Shown here piece after piece: positions 24,802 through 31,493 of a stretch of 64,000 nucleotides of DNA. The notes beneath the pieces are model-generated. The model was given only the letters and a program-made list of their open reading frames with translations, did no database searches and was not told the DNA's origin. This stretch comes from Pseudomonas palleroniana (lineage in GTDB: Bacteria; Pseudomonadota; Gammaproteobacteria; Pseudomonadales; Pseudomonadaceae): positions 62,001 through 126,000 of the forward strand of contig NZ_PYWX01000061.1 of NCBI RefSeq assembly GCF_003031675.1, given 5' to 3'. Position numbers and translations under genes: made by a program. Position 1 is the first letter of the stretch, and every line of letters starts with the position of its first letter.

Positions 24802-26044
24802 ACAAGCCCCGACCTAAAGCACTGGTCATACTGGGTGACAAAGGGAGTGCGGGCAGCACCACCGCTTGCCAGGCATGGTACAGGTCCGGCTTGCCACCCC
24901 AAATGTTGCTGCTGGGTTGGTTGTGCGGGTCGAGTTCGTGGTGCCAACTGCCGTGGGTCCTGTCGATAAAGTGGGTTTCGCAGAACTCCCAGAAGCGTCG
25001 GTACCACATCTCGTAATGCGCATCAGCGGTACGTTTGAGCAGTGCCTGGGCAGCGGCACTGGCTTCGGCATGGGTCCAATGCAAGCGTTCGCGTACCACC
25101 GGGCGCTGGTTCCAATCCAGGGTGTAGACGATGCCGGGGGCGCCATCCACGGCCCAGGCGTGCTCGCAGGCACTGGCGAACAGGCCTTGAGCATCGCTCA
25201 CCAGCCAGTCCGGCGTGACCAGCCCGGCTTGCAGACGCGCAGCCTCCAGGTGCAGCACCAGCCGCGCCCACTCAAAACCGTGACCGGGGGTGATGCCGTA
25301 AGGGCGAAAGCCGTCGGCCGGGTTGTCTTCGTTGTAACCGGGCAGCGGTTGCCAACGAGTGTCGAAATGCTCGATCACCATGAACCGATTAGCCGCCGCG
25401 TGGGTGTGGATAACCCGCTCGACGATACGCAGCGCCCGGTCCAACCAGCGTCGATCACCGGTGACATCGGCCAGGGCCAGGAATGCTTCGGTGGCGTGCA
25501 TGTTGCTGTTGGCACCGCGATAGGCTTCGACACCCGTCCAGTCCCGGGCAAAGGATTCGAGCATCACGCCCTCCTCCTCGCTCCAGAAGAACTGGTCGAT
25601 GACATGGATGGCGTCGTTCAACAGGTCCTGTGCACCCGGCGCGCCGGCCACCACCGCCGAGCTGGCGGCCAGGGCGACAAAGGCATGCAAGTAAGCCGCT
25701 TTACCGTGGTTGCCATCGCGGGCATTGGGGGTGGCGAACCAGCCGGCGTGCTCACTGTCGCGCAGTGGCCCTCTGAGCGCCGCGACGCCGTGGGCGACCA
25801 GGTCGGCGTAACCCGGCAGCCCCATGACCTGGGCCATGGCGAAACTATGGGTCATGCGCGCGGTGTTCATGGTTTCGGCGTAGGCATCGGCCGGCAGCTG
25901 GCCTTTGTCATCGAGATTGCCGAAGCCGTCAGGCAGTCGAGAGGCTTTGGCAAATGCCAACAGGCGCTGTCCTTCGCCGGCAAGCCAGGCGTGATGGGCA
26001 GGTGCATTCAGCCAACTGCTGGCAGGCAGTGGTTGGGTGGTCAT
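24785..26044 (-). CDS. AGE-family sugar epimerase/isomerase (mannose isomerase-like)
   Basis: A 419-aa (alpha/alpha)6-barrel protein of the N-acylglucosamine-2-epimerase/mannose isomerase family. It has conserved RMTHSFAMAQ near the start, GANSNMHATEAFLALADV in the middle (active-site His), PGHGFEWARLVLHLEA (His/Glu) and GSWHHELDPHNQP near the end. Members such as YihS and mannose isomerase interconvert mannose and fructose or glucose. Lying directly upstream of gltB on the same strand, it probably works on sugars imported by the Glt system. It could be N-acylglucosamine 2-epimerase, but no amino-sugar genes are near. Confidence 0.85.
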   Translation of the reverse strand: MTTQPLPASSWLNAPAHHAWLAGEGQRLLAFAKASRLPDGFGNLDDKGQLPADAYAETMNTARMTHSFAMAQVMGLPGYADLVAHGVAALRGPLRDSEHAGWFATPNARDGNHGKAAYLHAFVALAASSAVVAGAPGAQDLLNDAIHVIDQFFWSEEEGVMLESFARDWTGVEAYRGANSNMHATEAFLALADVTGDRRWLDRALRIVERVIHTHAAANRFMVIEHFDTRWQPLPGYNEDNPADGFRPYGITPGHGFEWARLVLHLEAARLQAGLVTPDWLVSDAQGLFASACEHAWAVDGAPGIVYTLDWNQRPVVRERLHWTHAEASAAAQALLKRTADAHYEMWYRRFWEFCETHFIDRTHGSWHHELDPHNQPSSNIWGGKPDLYHAWQAVVLPALPLSPSMTSALGRGLYVTRW

Positions 26045-26117
26045 GGGTGGCCCTTGTTTTTTTTATGGGATGACCGAGTCTAAACAAGGGCGAAAGAGGG
26101 GCAAGTAACGAAACTGA

Positions 26118-26148
26118 TGGTAAATGTCACCAAGCGGTGACATTTACC
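26118..26148. promoter_or_regulatory. Candidate operator upstream of the AGE epimerase
   Basis: A perfect 13-bp inverted repeat, GGTAAATGTCACC-AAGC-GGTGACATTTACC, centred 90 bp upstream of the epimerase ATG. Its core ATGTCAC-N6-GTGACAT (26124-26143) matches the site before gltB. It also lies 9 bp after the stop of the coiled-coil gene, so a transcription-terminating hairpin is a rival reading, but no T-run follows on either strand. Confidence 0.6.
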
Positions 26149-26156
26149 GACAAGCT

Positions 26157-26981
26157 TTACTGACCGAGCGGCGTAGCGGCCGCTGGCGCGTTGAGACGTT
26201 GGTTCAAGTTCTGCACCTGGCTCTGCAAGGTGGTGATGTTGCGCGTGGTCTGGATGCGGAACACGTCGAACTCTTTATTGGTGGGTGCGTCGCTGTTGGC
26301 GGGCTGGTTTTCCTGTGCGCTCTTGAGTACCAGCAGGTCCTGCTCGAGGCGGGCGATGGCCGCGCTCGGATTGCCCTGTTTCTTCAAGGCCGCCACGTCG
26401 TTCGCCAGCTCCTTGGTCTCACCCTGCGCCGCCTTGAGGCTGGCGACGGCATCGGTCAACGCCTGGACCTGGCCCTGCAGCTTGGCATTGGCATTCGCAA
26501 GCTCGGTGGCATTGGTGGTCATTTGCGCCAGGCGCTGGTCCAGTTCGCTCGCCTGACCGGCCACGCCCACTTGTTGCTTGCCCTGCTCCAGCAATTGGGT
26601 TTCCAGCTGCTTGATCTGCAACTTCAGCGCTTCGCTGCCGTTGTTGACGTTGGCCTCACTGGCCACGACCTTGCCGGAAATATCCTGCAGGCGCCCCGCC
26701 GCTTCCTCGCTGATGCGCGCGAAACTCTCCTGGGTGGCGACCAACTGCTGGCCCATCAGGGAAATCTGCTGGAAGCTCCACCAGGCCAGGCCGGCAAAGG
26801 CGATCAGCAGCGCACCGACCAAGGCCCACAACGGGCCGGTGCTGGCTCTTTTGACATTGACCACCTTGGTGTTGCGCGAGCGCACGGAGGTGGCGGGAGT
26901 CGGCACGAAATCATCGTCATCCCCTTGATCGGCCCGCAGGGTGGGAACGTTGTCGAATTCGTCGTTGGCATCGTTACGCAT
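26157..26981 (-). CDS. Single-pass membrane coiled-coil protein
   Basis: I do not recognise a functional family. The 274-aa protein has an acidic, disordered N-terminus (residues 1-45), one membrane helix (GPLWALVGALLIAFAGLAWW, about 50-69) and a long heptad-rich coiled coil with many Gln/Ala/Glu residues to about residue 200. A helical tail ends in a Pro/Ala linker. This topology puts the coiled coil in the periplasm. I chose the ATG at 26981 because AAGGT lies 7 bp upstream; a TTG at 26999 is the only longer start. Similar Pseudomonas proteins are sometimes labelled ATPase, but no Walker motif is present. Confidence 0.75.
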   Translation of the reverse strand: MRNDANDEFDNVPTLRADQGDDDDFVPTPATSVRSRNTKVVNVKRASTGPLWALVGALLIAFAGLAWWSFQQISLMGQQLVATQESFARISEEAAGRLQDISGKVVASEANVNNGSEALKLQIKQLETQLLEQGKQQVGVAGQASELDQRLAQMTTNATELANANAKLQGQVQALTDAVASLKAAQGETKELANDVAALKKQGNPSAAIARLEQDLLVLKSAQENQPANSDAPTNKEFDVFRIQTTRNITTLQSQVQNLNQRLNAPAAATPLGQ

Positions 26982-27108
26982 GAATCTACCTTGAATCAAT
27001 GAGATGGCTAGCTGGAAGGCCGAGCGCCGGGATTATAAACCGCGTTCCCCGCGCACTGGTCGACCCGGAACCACGAATTCGGTTCCCGATGTGTCGCTGC
27101 TGGTGAAA

Positions 27109-28107
27109 CTACTTGAGGCCGGGGTCCTGGGCCTTCCACCAGGCGCAGAACTCGTCGAGCGCGGTCCACAGGCTGACCTTGGGCTCGTAGTCCAGATAAT
27201 GCCTCGCCTGACTGATGTCGAGGGTGAAATCTTTGTTCATCACCTGCATGCCCAGGCGTGACAGCGCCGGCTCCGGACGACCCGGCCACATCGCGCAAAA
27301 CGCTTCGTTCAACGCCGCCACGCTGTAGGACAAGCCGTAAGACCGATAACGGGTGACCTGCGGCAGGTCCATCTGGCGCATCACGTAGTTCACCACGTCC
27401 CACACCGGCACCGGCGTGCCGTTGCTGATGTTGTAGGCCCGGCCCAACGCCGAACCTGGGGCCAGCAAGCTGCTGAGGAGAGCTTCGTTGAGGTTGTGCA
27501 CGCTGGTGAAGTCGACCTTGTTCAGCCCGTCGCCGACAATGGCCAGGCGATTCTTGCGCTGCATCTTCAGCAAACGCGGGAAGATGCTCATATCGCCGGC
27601 GCCGGTCACAAATCGAGGGCGCAAAGCCAGCACTTCCAGGCCGAACTCCTGGGCGCCGAAGACTTTCTGTTCCGCCAGGTATTTGGTGGCGGCATAGGGG
27701 TGCTTGAAACGCTTGGGCACCTGTTCTTCGGTCAACCCCAGGTGATCGCGCCCGTCAAAGTAGATCGACGGTGACGACAAGTGTACCAGGCGCCCGACCC
27801 GTTGCTTGAGGCAGGCTTCAACGACATTTTCGGTGACCAGCACATTACCCTGATGAAAATCCTGGTACTTGCCCCACAGCCCGACAGCGCCAGCGCAATG
27901 CACCACGGCTTCGACGTCGCGGCACAGCTCGCGCACCAGGTCGGCATCATTCAAATCACCCTGGATAAACTCGGCACCGCGCCTGACAAGGTGCTCGACC
28001 CCCTCGGCACGTCGCCCGTTGACCCGCACGTCCAGGCCCTGCTCCAGGGCGAAACGCGCAAAACGCCCGCCGATGAAGCCGCTTGCGCCGGTGACCAGAA
28101 TTTTCAT
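27109..28107 (-). CDS. NAD-dependent epimerase/dehydratase (extended SDR)
   Basis: A 332-aa extended short-chain dehydrogenase. It has the nucleotide-binding GASGFIGGRFARFAL at residues 8-22, VVHCAGAVGLWG, VHLSSPSIYFDG, and the catalytic YAATKYLAE (Tyr and Lys). The C-terminal half resembles sterol/3-beta-hydroxysteroid dehydrogenase-like and UDP-sugar epimerase-like proteins. The ATG at 28107 has AGGAGG 6 bp upstream. No polysaccharide genes are near, so the substrate is unknown. Confidence 0.82.
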   Translation of the reverse strand: MKILVTGASGFIGGRFARFALEQGLDVRVNGRRAEGVEHLVRRGAEFIQGDLNDADLVRELCRDVEAVVHCAGAVGLWGKYQDFHQGNVLVTENVVEACLKQRVGRLVHLSSPSIYFDGRDHLGLTEEQVPKRFKHPYAATKYLAEQKVFGAQEFGLEVLALRPRFVTGAGDMSIFPRLLKMQRKNRLAIVGDGLNKVDFTSVHNLNEALLSSLLAPGSALGRAYNISNGTPVPVWDVVNYVMRQMDLPQVTRYRSYGLSYSVAALNEAFCAMWPGRPEPALSRLGMQVMNKDFTLDISQARHYLDYEPKVSLWTALDEFCAWWKAQDPGLK

Positions 28108-28116
28108 GAAGCCTCC

Positions 28117-28203
28117 TACGGATGCAGCTGCCAGCGTCAAGCCTCAAGCTACAAGTTAAAAACGATCCGCAAGCTTTTCTTGCAGCTTGCAGCTTGACGC
28201 TTG
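28117..28203. repeat. Degenerate AAGCTGCAAGC-type repeat
   Basis: The sequence contains GCGTCAAGCCTCAAGCTACAAG and, inverted, CTTGCAGCTTGCAGCTTGACGC, two arms that can pair across about 30 bp. The same AAGCTGCAAGC core recurs at 52020-52087. It lies between the SDR gene start and the argP stop. Confidence 0.75.
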
Positions 28204-29100
28204 TTACTGCTGATAGGGCACCAACCATTGGCCACAGGCCTGGGCCAGATGGTCGGTCAACAGCCCCAACAACTGCCCGCCACTGCGCCAATGATGCCAG
28301 TACAGCGGCACATCGATGGGCTTATCTGGCAACAACTCGACCAATACGCCTTTCTCCAATTGATCACGCACCTGCAGTTCGGGCACCAGGCCCCAGCCCA
28401 GGCCGGCCTCTGTCAGGCGAATAAAACCTTCGGACGAGGGGCACAAATGGTGCTCAAAACCACCGTCCACACCGAGGGATGCCAGGTATCGGTGTTGCAG
28501 GAAATCATCCGGACCGAACACCAAAGCCGGCGTACGCGCCAGTTGTTCGGCCCGCACGCCCTCGGGAAAGTGCCTGGCAATAAAGGCCGGGCTGGCCAGC
28601 GCGCGATAACGCATGGCGCCGAGCAACAGGCTGCGCGCTCCCGCCACAGGGCGTTCGCTGGCGCAGATACAGGCCGCCACTTCGCCGGCCCGCATGCGCT
28701 TGAGGCCCACGGTCTGGTCCTCCACCACCAAGTCCAGCAACAAATGCTGCTCGGCGCAGAAATCGCTGACCGCTTGCGCCCACCACGTGGCGAGGCTGTC
28801 GGCATTCAGGGCGATGCGCAGCCGCTCAGGCATACCTTCCTCGTCCAGTGCGGGCACCTGGCTTTGCAGGTCACGCTCCAGCAACCGCACTTGTTGGACG
28901 TGGTTGAGCAGCCGCCGGCCGATATCCGTAGGCGTCGGCGGCGTAGCCCGCACCAGTACCGGTTGGCCGATGCGCGCCTCGAGCAACTTGATACGCTGGG
29001 AAATCGCCGACTGCGACAACCCCAACACCTGCGCACCGCGCTCAAAGCCCGCCTGTTCCACCACCGCCGCCAGGGCGGAGAGCAATTTATAGTCGAACAT
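28204..29100 (-). CDS. argP: LysR-family regulator ArgP (IciA)
   Basis: A 298-aa LysR-type regulator: N-terminal winged helix (1-60, GFERGAQVLGLSQSAISQRIKLLEARIGQPVL) and a C-terminal effector domain. The start MFDYKLLSALAAVVEQAGFERGAQ is characteristic of ArgP/IciA. ArgP activates the arginine exporter argO in response to arginine and lysine. Here it is divergent from an ACT-domain gene and argO, the order I recall for PA4363-PA4365. The old name 'chromosome initiation inhibitor' probably does not reflect its main role. Confidence 0.92.
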   Translation of the reverse strand: MFDYKLLSALAAVVEQAGFERGAQVLGLSQSAISQRIKLLEARIGQPVLVRATPPTPTDIGRRLLNHVQQVRLLERDLQSQVPALDEEGMPERLRIALNADSLATWWAQAVSDFCAEQHLLLDLVVEDQTVGLKRMRAGEVAACICASERPVAGARSLLLGAMRYRALASPAFIARHFPEGVRAEQLARTPALVFGPDDFLQHRYLASLGVDGGFEHHLCPSSEGFIRLTEAGLGWGLVPELQVRDQLEKGVLVELLPDKPIDVPLYWHHWRSGGQLLGLLTDHLAQACGQWLVPYQQ

Positions 29101-29216
29101 CAGTTTCTCTAATGAGCGATCAGCAATATTGGTTTTTCTTATACAACCTACCCGATGAAAATGACCAGCATTGCTTCATCGTATTTCACCTCTTCACGTT
29201 CGAAAGGAACCTTCAC

Positions 29217-29618
29217 ATGGCTGGCGAAACCGCCCTGGCAACCCTGCTGCGCAGCATGAGCCCGCAGTTGCATGAGGGTGACTACGTGTTCTGCACCCTG
29301 CCCGACCGACGTATTCCCGAAGGCTGCGAGATCATCGGCAGCTTTCGCGAGCAGGAAGGCCTGACCCTGATCCTCGAGCGCCAACAAGCGCAACAAGCCG
29401 GCTTGGCTTTCGAGTATGTCGCGGCCTGGATCACCTTGAACGTGCATTCGGCCCTGGAAGCCGTGGGCCTGACCGCCGCTTTCGCCAGTGCGCTGGGCAA
29501 GGCCGGCATCAGTTGCAACGTGATCGCCGGCTACTACCACGACCACCTGTTTGTCGGCCGCGCCGACGCCGAGCGCGCGCTGGGGGTTTTACGGCAATTG
29601 GCAGCGGACGCGGAGTAA
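29217..29618 (+). CDS. ACT domain-containing protein
   Basis: The 133-aa protein has the paired ACT-like beta-alpha-beta layout seen in DUF2241/ACT_7-type proteins (start LATLLRSMSPQLHEGDYVFCTLPD, later GLTAAFASALGKAGISCNVIAGYYHDHLFV). ACT domains bind amino acids. AAGGA lies 8 bp before the ATG at 29217. It is 5 bp upstream of argO and divergent from argP, so it is probably co-expressed with the exporter. A role as an arginine/lysine-sensing partner is an inference. Confidence 0.82.
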   Translation: MAGETALATLLRSMSPQLHEGDYVFCTLPDRRIPEGCEIIGSFREQEGLTLILERQQAQQAGLAFEYVAAWITLNVHSALEAVGLTAAFASALGKAGISCNVIAGYYHDHLFVGRADAERALGVLRQLAADAE

Positions 29619-29623
29619 ACCTT

Positions 29624-30223
29624 ATGTGGCAAAGCTATCTGAACGGACTGCTGGTGGCGCTTGGCCTGATCATGGCGATCGGCACGCAGAACGCCTTTGT
29701 ATTGGCGCAAAGCCTGCGCCGTGAGCATCACCTGCCGGTGGCGGCCCTGTGCATCGTGTGCGATGCCATCCTGGTGGCCGCCGGGGTGTTCGGCCTGGCC
29801 ACGGTGCTGGCCCAGAACCCGCTGCTGCTGGCGATTGCCCGCTGGGGCGGCGCGGCGTTCCTGTTGTGGTATGGCACCTCGGCGCTACGTCGGGCGTTTT
29901 CAAAGCAAAGCCTGGAACACGGCGACGCCTTCAAGGCGCGCTCACTGCGCGCTGTATTGCTCAGTGCCTTGGCGGTAACGCTGCTCAACCCCCACGTGTA
30001 CCTGGACACCGTGCTGTTGATAGGCTCCCTGGGCGCTCAACAAACCGAACCGGGCGCCTATGTGGCCGGTGCGGCCAGCGCCTCGTTCCTGTGGTTCGCC
30101 AGCCTGGCGCTGGGCGCGGCGTGGCTGGCGCCCTGGTTGGCACGCCCGGCAACCTGGCGCCTGCTGGATCTTTTGGTCGCGGTGATGATGTTCAGCGTGG
30201 CCTATCAATTGATCAGCGCCTGA
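29624..30223 (+). CDS. argO: Arginine exporter ArgO, LysE family
   Basis: The 199-aa protein has the LysE/ArgO pattern. The first helix GLLVALGLIMAIGTQNAFVLAQ contains the conserved GTQNAF, and LLSALAVTLLNPHVYLDT the conserved NPH. Five to six membrane helices fit export of basic amino acids across the inner membrane. The start at 29624 is the first ATG after the ACT gene stop. ArgP upstream is the expected regulator. Confidence 0.92.
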   Translation: MWQSYLNGLLVALGLIMAIGTQNAFVLAQSLRREHHLPVAALCIVCDAILVAAGVFGLATVLAQNPLLLAIARWGGAAFLLWYGTSALRRAFSKQSLEHGDAFKARSLRAVLLSALAVTLLNPHVYLDTVLLIGSLGAQQTEPGAYVAGAASASFLWFASLALGAAWLAPWLARPATWRLLDLLVAVMMFSVAYQLISA

Positions 30224-30401
30224 CGAATATTCCAAAACGCTCTGGAACCTCTATCCCACACAGTTGTTGCGTGGTTTTGCCACACCCCCGGTGCTATGAT
30301 CCGGACCCTGCGCCGCAAAGAGTTCAAACTCCCCGGCGCTTGTTTGGCCGCCCGTGATCGGCCTTGCGCTCACCGCAACTGACCTGATTAGGAGAATCAT
30401 C

Positions 30402-30998
30402 ATGGCTTTCGAATTGCCGCCGCTGCCGTACGCACACGATGCCCTGCAGCCGCACATTTCCAAGGAAACCTTGGAATACCACCACGACAAGCACCACAAC
30501 ACCTATGTCGTGAACCTGAACAACCTGGTGCCTGGCACCGAGTTCGAAGGCAAGACCCTGGAAGAGATCGTCAAATCCTCTTCGGGCGGCATCTTCAACA
30601 ACGCCGCTCAGGTCTGGAACCACACCTTCTACTGGAACTGCCTGGCGCCAAACGCCGGCGGCCAACCGACCGGCGCCCTGGCTGAAGCCATCAACGCTGC
30701 GTTCGGTTCGTTCGACAAGTTCAAGGAAGAGTTCACCAAGACTTCCGTCGGCACCTTCGGTTCCGGTTGGGGCTGGCTGGTGAAAAAGGCTGACGGTTCC
30801 CTGGCCCTGGCCAGCACCATCGGCGCCGGCAACCCGCTGACCAGCGGCGACACCCCGCTGCTGACCTGCGACGTGTGGGAACACGCTTACTACATCGACT
30901 ACCGCAACGTGCGTCCAAAGTATGTGGAAGCGTTCTGGAACCTGGTCAACTGGAAGTTCGTGGCTGAGCAGTTCGAAGGCAAGACCTTCACTGCCTAA
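30402..30998 (+). CDS. sodB: Superoxide dismutase [Fe]
   Basis: SodB dismutates superoxide in the cytoplasm. The 198-aa protein has the four metal ligands in their usual settings: His in LEYHHDKHHNTYV, His in VWNHTFYWN, and Asp and His in DVWEHAYYIDY. NAGGQPTGAL and GSGWGWLV are typical of the iron form. AGGAGAATCATC precedes the ATG. It is followed by a strong terminator and precedes bifA, an order I recall from PAO1 (PA4366-PA4367). Confidence 0.97.
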   Translation: MAFELPPLPYAHDALQPHISKETLEYHHDKHHNTYVVNLNNLVPGTEFEGKTLEEIVKSSSGGIFNNAAQVWNHTFYWNCLAPNAGGQPTGALAEAINAAFGSFDKFKEEFTKTSVGTFGSGWGWLVKKADGSLALASTIGAGNPLTSGDTPLLTCDVWEHAYYIDYRNVRPKYVEAFWNLVNWKFVAEQFEGKTFTA

Positions 30999-31012
30999 GC
31001 AACACTTGCAGT

Positions 31013-31045
31013 AGAAAAAGCCCGGCGAATGCCGGGCTTTTTCAT
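31013..31045 (+). terminator. Rho-independent terminator after sodB
   Basis: The stem GCCCGGC/GCCGGGC with loop GAAT is followed by TTTTT, 20 bp after the sodB stop. Confidence 0.88.
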
Positions 31046-31126
31046 GGGCGACGGAACTGAGCGAACCGGCAACGCCACCCAGGCATGCAGAGGAATTCGC
31101 CTCTCATACCTGTCGGAGAATTAACT

Positions 31127-31330
31127 ATGTCTATTGGAGCACTCGCCGCGCTGCCCCTCATCGGCGACGTCGCCAAAGCCGCTGGAGATATCACCAGCGC
31201 CGTCACCCCGCTTGTCCAACCCTTCGCCGATGTACTGGCCAAGGCGCTGGGCAACGCTCTGGAGCCTCAAAACAAAAGCCTGGATTTTTCGAGTCTTCAA
31301 GAAACGACAAAGCGTACGTTGACCTTCTGA
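31127..31330 (+). CDS. Small unknown amphipathic protein, 67 aa
   Basis: I do not recognise a family. The ATG at 31127 has GGAG 8 bp upstream. The product starts MSIGALAALPLIGDVAKAAGD and is rich in Ala, Leu, Val and Pro up to residue 42, which gives a moderately hydrophobic amphipathic helix, then a polar tail (NKSLDFSSLQETTKRTLTF). There is no cleavable signal. It lies after the sodB terminator and 159 bp before bifA, so it probably has its own promoter. It could be a membrane-associated peptide or secreted helper; no function can be given. Confidence 0.55.
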   Translation: MSIGALAALPLIGDVAKAAGDITSAVTPLVQPFADVLAKALGNALEPQNKSLDFSSLQETTKRTLTF

Positions 31331-31469
31331 TACCGACTGCGCCCCTTGCAGGCGGATGCAAATCCGCCCTGCACCACCTGATGACCGACTTCAAACCTGC
31401 TTTGCCCCAATGTTCCTTTGACTGCCACCCCGAGATTGCCAATACTCATGGCATATTGAGGCTACCCGC

Positions 31470-31493
31470 ATGGAAAAAGGAATGACCCTTTGA
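31470..31493 (+). other. Seven-codon leader frame overlapping the bifA start
   Basis: ATGGAAAAAGGAATGACCC then TTTGA encodes M-E-K-G-M-T-L. Its stop overlaps the bifA TTG start as TTGA, and the Shine-Dalgarno AAGGAA for bifA lies inside it. This arrangement would allow re-initiation or coupling, but it may be chance. Confidence 0.35.
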
